Assembly: GCA_902783355.1 (NCBI GenBank)
Contig: CACZQQ010000446.1
Location: forward strand, 1-5,364
DNA length: 5,364 bases
Reading direction: 5' to 3'
Source: an uncultured bacterium
Lineage (GTDB): Bacteria; Verrucomicrobiota; Lentisphaeria; Oligosphaerales; Oligosphaeraceae
Part shown: one piece after another, positions 1-4,715 of the stretch
Numbering within the stretch: position 1 is the first letter of the stretch
How the letters are laid out: every line of letters begins with the position of its first letter
Program-made: the position numbers and the translations under genes
Notes under the pieces: model-generated
Seen by the model: only the letters and a program-made list of their open reading frames with translations
What the model was told of the DNA's origin: nothing
The model's database searches: none

Positions 1-164
1 ACTCCTTCTTCCTCTGCAAGGAACTCAGCCCCGGCTATCTCAACGGCGTCACAGGCGAATACGCCACGCCCCAGGGCTACTTGGTGGACGAGACGGCCGC
101 GGACGAGTTTGACAAACTCTTCCCGCCCAAGGAGAAGAAGAGGCTCCCGGGGCAGCTGTTCTAA
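1..164 (+). CDS. C-terminal end of an unidentified protein (5' partial)
   Basis: Reading frame 3 is open from the left edge to a TAA at 162-164 and encodes the last 53 residues of a protein (first full codon at base 3). The piece starts SFFLCKELSPGYLNG and ends KEKKRLPGQLF. It is mixed polar and hydrophobic, with a run of acidic residues (VDETAADEFD) followed by a basic stretch near the C-terminus. No membrane segment or known motif is visible, and I do not recognise the family. It is the only plus-strand gene and converges on the nucleotidyltransferase gene, whose stop lies 80 nt away. Codon use is GC-rich like the neighbours, and the composition looks like real protein rather than antisense shadow. 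The start lies outside the window. Confidence that it is coding is moderate; function is unknown. Confidence 0.65.
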   Translation, partial: SFFLCKELSPGYLNGVTGEYATPQGYLVDETAADEFDKLFPPKEKKRLPGQLF

Positions 165-185
165 GCGGAGGCCGCCTCGTCGCCA

Positions 186-206
186 CGCGCATTGAATTCA
201 TGCGCG
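186..206. repeat. Inverted repeat between convergent genes
   Basis: A perfect 7-bp inverted repeat, CGCGCAT / ATGCGCG, flanks a 7-nt loop (193-199). It sits in the 80-nt gap between the two converging stop codons (164 and 245). The position suits a bidirectional terminator, but there is no T tract on either side, so intrinsic termination is not well supported. It may be a weak or factor-dependent end, or chance in GC-rich DNA. The rest of the gap (165-244) shows no gene or other signal. Confidence 0.35.
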
Positions 207-244
207 ATGACAATAGTCGCAGGGGCGGCCGCCATCACAGGCGG

Positions 245-865
245 TCACGGACACCACAGGCTGATTCCCGTCATGGGATGCGCTTCGCGCCAGGCGGCAA
301 ACTGGGCGTATGTCCGGACGCCGTCGGCGATCACCGCCTGGTAGTATTCGATGCCCGCGACATGCTCCTCCTCAGGCGTGAGATACTTGAGGAGGAGGAT
401 TGCACGGCGGCTTTCAGGCGTCAGGACCGCCTTGATGCGTTCGGCGACGTGCTCGAAATAGCCGTCGAAGTGCGAACCGCGCAGAATCTGTATCATGTCG
501 ATCTGCCATTCTTCGCCGTCAAGCCTGTACCAGACATGCCATTCCAGGCACGCCTCCTCCGTCGCGGCGAGATTGCGGTATTCCAGGCGCGTGACGTTCG
601 GGCTGGCGCAGATTCGCGAAATCGCCTTGAGACTTTCGCCGGCCTCCAGCGTGTCCGTGTAGATGTGGAAGTCGATGTCACGGTGCTTCATCAGAAGCCC
701 GGTCGCCATCGAGCCGACCAGGTTGACCTTCGCGCCGATGTCCTCCCAGGCCTCCCTGACGCCGCTCTGGCGGATGACTTCACGCGCCCGCTCCTGCGCC
801 GCCTCCGCAAGCGGCAGGATGTCGGCGGGGGGGACCGTCTGCTGCCTGAGATGCTCCGAGTTCAT
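245..865 (-). CDS. Nucleotidyltransferase-fold protein, substrate unknown
   Basis: This 206-residue protein carries the core of the DNA polymerase beta-type nucleotidyltransferase superfamily: a Gly-Ser pair (LVGSMATG, residues 49-56), then MKHRDIDFHIY with the two metal-binding aspartates D63 and D65, and a likely third carboxylate D123 in WQIDMIQI. Enzymes of this fold transfer a nucleoside monophosphate to a protein, RNA or small molecule; the acceptor here cannot be read from sequence. It resembles a conserved uncharacterised group of stand-alone proteins whose C-terminal half contains an LKYLTPEEEHVAGIEYYQAVI-like region. It has no signal peptide or membrane segment, so it is probably cytoplasmic. 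No HEPN-type partner is adjacent, which argues against a MNT/HEPN toxin-antitoxin pair. The start is the ATG at 863-865. The frame stays open upstream, but only as shadow of the phosphodiesterase gene. This ATG has no Shine-Dalgarno and lies 12 nt after a T6 tract, an odd arrangement described separately. It is the last gene of the minus-strand series. Confidence 0.85.
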   Translation of the reverse strand: MNSEHLRQQTVPPADILPLAEAAQERAREVIRQSGVREAWEDIGAKVNLVGSMATGLLMKHRDIDFHIYTDTLEAGESLKAISRICASPNVTRLEYRNLAATEEACLEWHVWYRLDGEEWQIDMIQILRGSHFDGYFEHVAERIKAVLTPESRRAILLLKYLTPEEEHVAGIEYYQAVIADGVRTYAQFAAWREAHPMTGISLWCP

Positions 866-909
866 CGCATTCGAGGGAAAAAAGGCGACGGCGTTGTCGC
901 CGCCGTCAT
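862..909 (-). other. 15-codon micro-ORF linked to both neighbours by ATGA overlaps
   Basis: ATG at 909-907 overlaps the phosphodiesterase stop TGA (908-906) as ATGA. Its frame encodes MTAATTPSPFFPRMR and stops at TGA 864-862, which itself overlaps the ATG (865-863) of the nucleotidyltransferase gene as a second ATGA. Ribosomes could pass from one gene to the next by termination-reinitiation through this tiny frame, which would compensate for the missing Shine-Dalgarno of the downstream gene. It contains T TTT TTC in its own reading phase. It may also be chance: 16 codons is very short and nothing shows that it is translated. Confidence 0.3.
878..901 (-). terminator. Terminator-like hairpin with T6 tract
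   Basis: Read on the minus strand, a 6-bp perfect GC-rich stem (GGCGAC 901-896 and GTCGCC 889-884, six-base loop) is followed at once by six T residues (883-878). This is the form of an intrinsic terminator, placed just after the phosphodiesterase stop codon. A second, mutually exclusive stem of 7 bp (GACGGCG 907-901 with CGCCGTC 893-887) can form in the same bases and would separate the stem from the T tract by 3 nt. The nucleotidyltransferase start lies only 12 nt past the T tract, leaving no room for a promoter. If the terminator works, it must be partial or conditional. Confidence 0.5.
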
Positions 910-1772
910 GCCTGTCCGCGGACGCGGTAGTAGTGGTCCACGCGCATGTCGTCGGGGATGTCGGCGCCGTGGCCTCCGGTCTGGCTGTCGATGTTGTGCT
1001 GTCCGTGGTCGGGCAGGAAGGCGACGAGGCGGTTGGAGTCCCGCCAGTGCTCCTCCGTGTCCTGGACGAGGCGCTCGAAGCGCTCCACGGCGAGGCGCAG
1101 CTGCGCGATGGCTTCGGGGGCCCAGGGGCCGTAGTGGTGTCCCGCCGAGTCATAGTCCTGCATGTAGGAGACGATGACGTCGTATCTGCCTTCGGCCACG
1201 AGGCGGCGCGTCTCGTCGAAGCTCTGCTGGTCGGTCCGGAAGGAGAAGTAGTCTATCTGGCGACGGCGGAATATCGTGTCGATGGAGCAGCCGTTCTGTG
1301 CGACGATGGCGACCTCCTTGCCGGCGTCGGCCAGCACGTCGAAGAGGGTCTCGATCTGCAGGACGGGCTTTTCGTACTTGCGGATGCCGTGGACGGCGGG
1401 CGAGGCCCCGCTGAAGATGGTGCCGTAGCAGACAGGGGTCACGCTGGGCATGACGGCGGCGCATTCCACGGCGAATCCCGCCAGCGCCTTCACGCGTTCG
1501 CGCAGGTCGGGGAAGCGCTCGCCCTGGATGGCGCCCCACGCGTCCGGGCAGAAGAGGAGGGCCTTCTGGCAGCGGCCGTCGCCGCCCATCAGGTGTCCCG
1601 CCTGGTCGACGACCTCGGGGATGGCGGTTGCGCCGCAGCCCTTTGGGAGGCGTGCGCCGAAGAGCTCGCAGAGGGTGGGCGTCGCGTCGCCGATGGAGTG
1701 GCGCACATGGTATTTCTCTGCATGGGAAGCCAGTTCGGCGGCGCTTTCAGCGGCTTCTGCAGTCGTATCCAT
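906..1772 (-). CDS. NPP-like phosphodiesterase/phosphatase, alkaline phosphatase superfamily
   Basis: A 288-residue metal-dependent hydrolase of the alkaline phosphatase superfamily, closest in motif layout to the type I phosphodiesterase/nucleotide pyrophosphatase group. Expected two-metal site elements occur in order: D77 in LLFCPDAWG; the nucleophile region PSVTPVCYGTIFSG with likely Thr112, followed by SPAVHGI; D208 and H212 in QDYDSAGHHYGP; D255-H256 in PDHGQHN; and H268 in TGGHGAD. The Asn usually found three residues after the nucleophile (TFPNH in NPP enzymes) is Cys115 here, so substrate handling may differ. No signal peptide is present, suggesting a cytoplasmic enzyme, unlike many exported NPPs. 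The start is the ATG at 1772-1770. It has no Shine-Dalgarno and follows a 19-nt, nearly pure A/T gap after the amidohydrolase stop. An unusual 70-residue N-terminal stretch precedes the first metal ligand. The substrate is unknown; phosphomonoester, diester or phosphonate are all possible. Confidence 0.85.
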   Translation of the reverse strand: MDTTAEAAESAAELASHAEKYHVRHSIGDATPTLCELFGARLPKGCGATAIPEVVDQAGHLMGGDGRCQKALLFCPDAWGAIQGERFPDLRERVKALAGFAVECAAVMPSVTPVCYGTIFSGASPAVHGIRKYEKPVLQIETLFDVLADAGKEVAIVAQNGCSIDTIFRRRQIDYFSFRTDQQSFDETRRLVAEGRYDVIVSYMQDYDSAGHHYGPWAPEAIAQLRLAVERFERLVQDTEEHWRDSNRLVAFLPDHGQHNIDSQTGGHGADIPDDMRVDHYYRVRGQA

Positions 1773-1781
1773 TTTATTTTA

Positions 1782-1794
1782 AATCAACAAGTTA
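1782..1794 (-). repeat. Copy 1 of a stop-codon-proximal 13-nt motif (TAACTTGTTGATT)
   Basis: The motif begins on the TAA stop of the amidohydrolase gene and runs into the AT-rich gap before the phosphodiesterase start. It matches the sequence at 2804-2816, also beginning on a TAA stop, at 12 of 13 positions. It continues as an A/T-only stretch up to the next ATG, which lacks a Shine-Dalgarno. Role unknown: promoter part, A/U-rich ribosome-loading leader, or coincidence. Confidence 0.35.
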
Positions 1795-2769
1795 GATCTT
1801 GTAGTGGCGTGCGGCGTTGTTGTAGAAGATGTCCTCCAGTTCGGACTGGGTGACGTCGGCCATGATGGCGCCGCGGCGCAGGCAGCGGAGGGCCTCCAGG
1901 CAGAGGAGGATGCAGTTGGCGCGCTTCCTGGCCTCGTCGCCGCCCATGACGCCGCCCCACGAGTAGGCGTAGGGGGCGTAGATGTCGTGGTCGCCGCCGG
2001 CGACGATGTTGTCGGTTCCGTAGAAGAGTCGGCGCTTGTCCTCGTGCTTGAAGAGGAGGTAGTAGGTGTAGTCGTTGCAGACGGCGGAGAGGTCGTAGAC
2101 GATGTGGTCGAGGCGTCGGAGGGCGTCAATGGACTTCTCCATGAAGTGGCCCTGGAAGTTGCGGGCGCAGTGGGCCAGCTGCCATGTCAGGTCGGGATAG
2201 CGCGTGGTGTAGTAGGCCAGGTCCTTGAGGTTGTCGGGGTCGGAGGCGCACAGCGGCTTCGACATGTGCAGGACGATGGTCAGCTTGTAGTGGTTGGCGA
2301 CCTCGACGAGCTCTTCAGGGACGAATTCGCCGATGCGGCTGTTGTAGGGGACGCCGGTGGAGAAGAGCAGATAGGGCTTCAGCGCCTTGAAGTGGTATTT
2401 TTCGATGTCGCGCGCGAGGTCGTCGGGCTTGATGCCTGGCGCGATGGCCGCGGCGTTGGCGGAGTTGGGGACGACGCCCGTCTGGCTGCCGCACCACGCG
2501 CGGTCGGCGGCGAAGTCCATGCCCACGACTGGCGTCGGCAGGAAGAGGAAGCCCAGTTCGCGGCCGGGGAAGATGGCCGCGTTGTAGGCCAGCAGGTCCT
2601 TGGCGGTGGTGTTGTAGCGCAGGGGGGAGTTGGCCGTCTTGTCGTTTGCGCTGGATTCGTCCCAGATGTGGCAGTGGGCGTCGAAGACCTTTGCGGGGAC
2701 GAAGTCCTGCAGTTCGTTTGCGAAGATTTCGCGGTCGCGGTCGGTCATGGAGTAGTCGCGTGTAGCCAT
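1792..2769 (-). CDS. Amidohydrolase-2 family metal-dependent hydrolase
   Basis: A 325-residue TIM-barrel protein of the amidohydrolase-2 group (the ACMSD/2-pyrone-4,6-dicarboxylate lactonase-like branch of the amidohydrolase superfamily). Metal-ligand candidates are in the family order: H32-x-H34 in FDAHCHIWD at the end of strand 1, H168 in IVLHMSKP, H200 in QLAHCAR, and D253 in YGTDN. The C-terminal phrase LEDIFYNNAARHYKI matches the usual ending of this family (the helix with NA then a final strand). Members decarboxylate or hydrolyse small acids, lactones or sugars; the substrate here cannot be named. No signal peptide is seen. The start is ATG 2769-2767, because GAGAGG at 2783-2778 lies 8 nt upstream. 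The frame extends to 3051, but the extra 94 codons lie over miaA and look like shadow. It follows miaA by 44 nt and precedes the phosphodiesterase by 19 nt, so co-transcription is likely. Confidence 0.88.
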   Translation of the reverse strand: MATRDYSMTDRDREIFANELQDFVPAKVFDAHCHIWDESSANDKTANSPLRYNTTAKDLLAYNAAIFPGRELGFLFLPTPVVGMDFAADRAWCGSQTGVVPNSANAAAIAPGIKPDDLARDIEKYHFKALKPYLLFSTGVPYNSRIGEFVPEELVEVANHYKLTIVLHMSKPLCASDPDNLKDLAYYTTRYPDLTWQLAHCARNFQGHFMEKSIDALRRLDHIVYDLSAVCNDYTYYLLFKHEDKRRLFYGTDNIVAGGDHDIYAPYAYSWGGVMGGDEARKRANCILLCLEALRCLRRGAIMADVTQSELEDIFYNNAARHYKI

Positions 2770-2777
2770 GGTGGAAT

Positions 2778-2783
2778 CCTCTC
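2778..2783 (-). promoter_or_regulatory. Shine-Dalgarno for the amidohydrolase gene
   Basis: GAGAGG on the minus strand lies 8 nt before the ATG at 2769-2767. It decides the start against a longer open frame reaching into miaA, and it shows that this genome uses Shine-Dalgarno initiation for at least some genes. Confidence 0.75.
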
Positions 2784-2803
2784 TGTTTTTGTAACTATTT
2801 AGT

Positions 2804-2816
2804 AATGAACAAGTTA
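2804..2816 (-). repeat. Copy 2 of the stop-codon-proximal 13-nt motif (TAACTTGTTCATT)
   Basis: Begins on the TAA stop of miaA and differs from the copy at 1782-1794 at a single position (C for G at position 10). It is followed by a second AT-rich stretch (ACTAAATAGTTAC) before the amidohydrolase Shine-Dalgarno. The remainder of this 44-nt gap has no convincing -10/-35 pair at standard spacing. Confidence 0.35.
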
Positions 2817-3776
2817 TGAATTTGAAAGCCATTTTTGGGCCAGCTGGGCGGCCGCCGCGCTGTCGCCGTGGGGGAGCCAGTGGATTCTGAGGCCCTCCCG
2901 TTCGAGGCGGCGGAACCAGATGTCCTGCCGCTTGGCGAACTGGCGGATGTGGTTCAGCAGCTGGTCGTGCATCTCGTCGTAGGAGAGCGCTCCGGCGAGG
3001 TGTCTTGCGATGAAGCGGTATTCGAGGCCGAGCCAGTCCAGCGCCTCCCACGAGAGGCCATTCTCATGGAGTCGCGCGACTTCGGCGACCATGCCCGCCT
3101 CCAGACGCTGTTCCAGGCGGAGGCGGATGCGTTCGCGCACTTCGGCGCGCGTGAAGAGCGGTGCGAGGACGAGGGTGTTTGCGAGGGGCGGCGGCGGTTC
3201 GGCGGCGGGGCCGCTGCGGGCGATTTCGATGGCGCGGACGATGCGGCGCCTTTGGGTGGTGTCGGTGCGTGCCAGCAGGGCGGGCGGGGCGCAGGCGCGC
3301 AGTTCCGCCAGCAGGGCAGGGGTGTCGAGGGCCTCCAGACGGGCCCGTTCGGCCGGATCGGGGGCGCCGCCTTCGAGGGCATAGCCGCGCAGGAGGGCCG
3401 TCAGGTAGAGCGGCGTTCCGCCGCACAGGACGGGCAACCTGCCGCGCCGCCGGATGTCCACGATGGCTTCCCTGGCCAGCTGCACGAAGCGATGGAGGTC
3501 GAACTTCTCGCCGGGGGCGGCGACGTCGATGAGATGGTGGGGCACGGCGTCGGCGCCGTCGCCGTATTCGGCGAGGTCCTTGCCCGTGCCCAAGTCGAGG
3601 CCGCGGTAGACCTGCCGCGAATCCACGCTGACGACTTCGCCGCCGAAGCGTCGGCACAGCGCCACCGCCAGCGCTGTCTTGCCGGTGGCGGTCGGGCCGG
3701 TGACGACCAGGACGGGTTGCGCGGCCGCGCGCGCGTACGCGTTTCCTTCATCAAATGTCACGGCTTTGGAAGGCAT
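2814..3776 (-). CDS. miaA: tRNA dimethylallyltransferase MiaA
   Basis: This 320-residue enzyme transfers the dimethylallyl group of DMAPP to N6 of adenosine 37 in tRNAs that read codons starting with U, in the cytoplasm. Visible family motifs: P-loop GPTATGKT (27-34), the tRNA/DMAPP-binding segment VDSRQVYRGLDLGTGK (51-66) with catalytic-type Asp52, HHLIDV (80-85), LCGGTPLY (117-124) with Thr121, TTQRRRIVRAIEI (173-185), and the C-terminal IRQFAKRQDIWFRR (277-290). Length is normal for the family. Two positions differ from the common form: GTGKD where many MiaA have GTAKP, and GGTPLY where most have GGTGLY. The first fits a recognised MiaA subtype. ATG 3776-3774 is used as start although no Shine-Dalgarno precedes it; a TATATTAA sequence (3790-3783) lies 6 nt upstream. 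The N-terminal 20 residues before the first strand are an unusual extension. It is separated from thiF by 51 nt, so it may begin its own transcript. Confidence 0.96.
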   Translation of the reverse strand: MPSKAVTFDEGNAYARAAAQPVLVVTGPTATGKTALAVALCRRFGGEVVSVDSRQVYRGLDLGTGKDLAEYGDGADAVPHHLIDVAAPGEKFDLHRFVQLAREAIVDIRRRGRLPVLCGGTPLYLTALLRGYALEGGAPDPAERARLEALDTPALLAELRACAPPALLARTDTTQRRRIVRAIEIARSGPAAEPPPPLANTLVLAPLFTRAEVRERIRLRLEQRLEAGMVAEVARLHENGLSWEALDWLGLEYRFIARHLAGALSYDEMHDQLLNHIRQFAKRQDIWFRRLEREGLRIHWLPHGDSAAAAQLAQKWLSNS

Positions 3777-3827
3777 CGGCGGTTAATATACCATGGCACG
3801 GACGCCGCGTGGCAGGGGTGGCCCGTT

Positions 3828-4487
3828 TCAGTCTTTCGTTTCGGGGGAGTCGTATTCTCCCGCGATGATGCGGATGACGGCCATGGCCTCGTGGGCGGCG
3901 CAGGCCAGCACGCGGGCGGAGAAGAGCCCACCGCCGTCCTCGAGGCCGCTCACGCCGTCGCCGCAGAGGATGAGTCGTCGGCCGAGGCGGCGTGTGCGGA
4001 TGAGGTTGGGGCTGTCCAGCCCCGCCATCCCGTTGCCGGAGACCAGCCACGCTTCCGGCAGGCTGTCCAGGACCGTGTTGACCAGCATGGCCTTCGCCTC
4101 CGCCTTGTCGAAGGCTTCGACGACGATGGGGATTCCGGAGAGCAGGGAGGGGATGTTCCCTTCGTCCAGCCGCACCGTCGTGGCGTCCACATGGCAGTAG
4201 GGGGCGATGTCGGCGAGGTTGTCGCGCATGGCGTCGGTCTTGGGCAGGCCGAGCTGGCGGACAAGATACTGCTGTCGGTTCAGGTTCGAGATGTCCACGC
4301 GGTCGAAGTCGAAGAGATGGAGGCTTCCCACGCCGGCGCGGGCCAGCGCGACGGCGATGTTCGAGCCGAGGCCGCCGAGGCCGCAGACCGCCACGCTGGC
4401 GGCCTCCAGGCGCGCCTGCAGGGCCGCTCCGTGCCGTGCGGCCAGGGCCTCGCGCATCTGCTCGCGTGTCGGGACTGGGGGCGCCAT
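3828..4487 (-). CDS. thiF: ThiS adenylyltransferase ThiF, family 2
   Basis: A 219-residue E1-like enzyme that uses ATP to adenylate the C-terminal glycine of ThiS, the first step in loading sulfur for thiazole synthesis in the thiamine pathway. The Rossmann nucleotide-binding motif is CGLGGLGSN (35-43), followed by the ATP-site signature FDFDRVDISNLNRQQ (59-73) with the conserved Asn-Arg-Gln, and VEAFDKAEAK (123-132) carrying the metal-side aspartate D127. The C-terminal phrases VSGNGMAG, ILCGDG and LACAAHEAMAVIRIIAG match the short ThiF family-2 pattern. The CxxC zinc pairs of MoeB and E. coli-type ThiF are absent, as is usual for family 2. An in-frame GTG at 4502 would add five residues, but ATG 4487-4485 is preferred: GGAGG lies 8 nt upstream and the thiS stop is 4 nt away. 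Directly downstream of thiS, so translationally linked to it. Confidence 0.95.
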   Translation of the reverse strand: MAPPVPTREQMREALAARHGAALQARLEAASVAVCGLGGLGSNIAVALARAGVGSLHLFDFDRVDISNLNRQQYLVRQLGLPKTDAMRDNLADIAPYCHVDATTVRLDEGNIPSLLSGIPIVVEAFDKAEAKAMLVNTVLDSLPEAWLVSGNGMAGLDSPNLIRTRRLGRRLILCGDGVSGLEDGGGLFSARVLACAAHEAMAVIRIIAGEYDSPETKD

Positions 4488-4491
4488 TTCT

Positions 4492-4686
4492 TCAGCCTCC
4501 ACCCACGAAGCGCACGATTTCCACCTTGTCGCCGTCCTTCAGGACGGTGGCCTCGTATTTGCCCCTTGGGACGATTTCGCCGTTGAGTTCGACCGCGATT
4601 CGGCCCTTGTCCAGGCCGCTTCTGGCCAGATAGTGGGCCAGCGTGCGGCCCTCCTCGTGGGCTTCCTTTCCGTTGATGACGACCAT
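4492..4686 (-). CDS. thiS: Sulfur carrier protein ThiS
   Basis: A 64-residue ubiquitin-fold sulfur carrier. The sequence opens with MVVINGKEA, continues through the conserved VELNGEIVPRGKY (32-44) and LKDGDKVEIVRFVGGG (49-64), and ends in the Gly-Gly tail that ThiF adenylates and that later carries the thiocarboxylate for thiazole formation by ThiG. The last three residues are all Gly; the family requirement is the final two. AGAGGAG at 4698-4692, 5 nt before the ATG, fixes the start. It lies 29 nt after the dipeptidase gene and 4 nt before the thiF ATG. The neighbouring thiF makes the thiamine role much more likely than a role in molybdopterin (MoaD) or another sulfur-transfer route. thiG and thiH are not in the window. 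Confidence 0.95.
   Translation of the reverse strand: MVVINGKEAHEEGRTLAHYLARSGLDKGRIAVELNGEIVPRGKYEATVLKDGDKVEIVRFVGGG
4496..4500 (-). promoter_or_regulatory. thiF ribosome binding site inside the thiS Gly-Gly codons
   Basis: GGAGG on the minus strand, 8 nt before the thiF ATG, consists of the codons GGA and GG(C) for Gly63-Gly64 of ThiS. The chemically essential tail of the carrier protein and the translation signal of its activating enzyme are therefore the same bases. It supports ATG 4487 over the upstream GTG 4502 as the thiF start. Confidence 0.8.
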
Positions 4687-4691
4687 GGCTT

Positions 4692-4698
4692 CTCCTCT
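4692..4698 (-). promoter_or_regulatory. Shine-Dalgarno for thiS
   Basis: AGAGGAG on the minus strand, 5 nt upstream of the thiS ATG (4686-4684), inside the 29-nt gap after the dipeptidase stop codon. It is the strongest ribosome binding site in the window. Confidence 0.8.
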
Positions 4699-4715
4699 TT
4701 CCTATTGGTTTCCAG

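Noticed and set aside
245..909. Toxin-antitoxin or abortive-infection pair involving the nucleotidyltransferase
   Set aside because: No HEPN or other partner gene is adjacent; the only companion is a 15-codon micro-ORF, and the protein is longer than minimal MNT antitoxins.
866..1153. N-terminal extension of the nucleotidyltransferase frame
   Set aside because: The added residues are Thr/Ser/Pro-rich shadow of the phosphodiesterase gene. Family-like sequence begins only near the ATG at 865.
200..1853. Plus-strand open frames opposite the nucleotidyltransferase and phosphodiesterase genes
   Set aside because: Low-complexity Arg/Ala/Val-rich translations with no domain, mirroring well-supported minus-strand genes.
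1804..2802. Plus-strand open frame of 332 codons opposite the amidohydrolase gene
   Set aside because: Val/Gly/Glu/Asp-rich shadow of a gene with complete metal-ligand motifs on the minus strand.
2770..3051. N-terminal extension of the amidohydrolase frame into miaA
   Set aside because: The extension is Arg/Pro-rich shadow sequence, while a good Shine-Dalgarno precedes ATG 2769.
4488..4502. GTG start for thiF at 4502
   Set aside because: It would lie inside the last thiS codons without its own ribosome binding site. GGAGG is correctly spaced for ATG 4487.
2835..4586. Long plus-strand open frame of 583 codons opposite miaA, thiF and part of thiS
   Set aside because: It is antisense to three confidently identified genes, is rich in Ala/Gly/Val/Glu/Arg without motifs, and is the kind of frame created by GC-rich codon use on the other strand.
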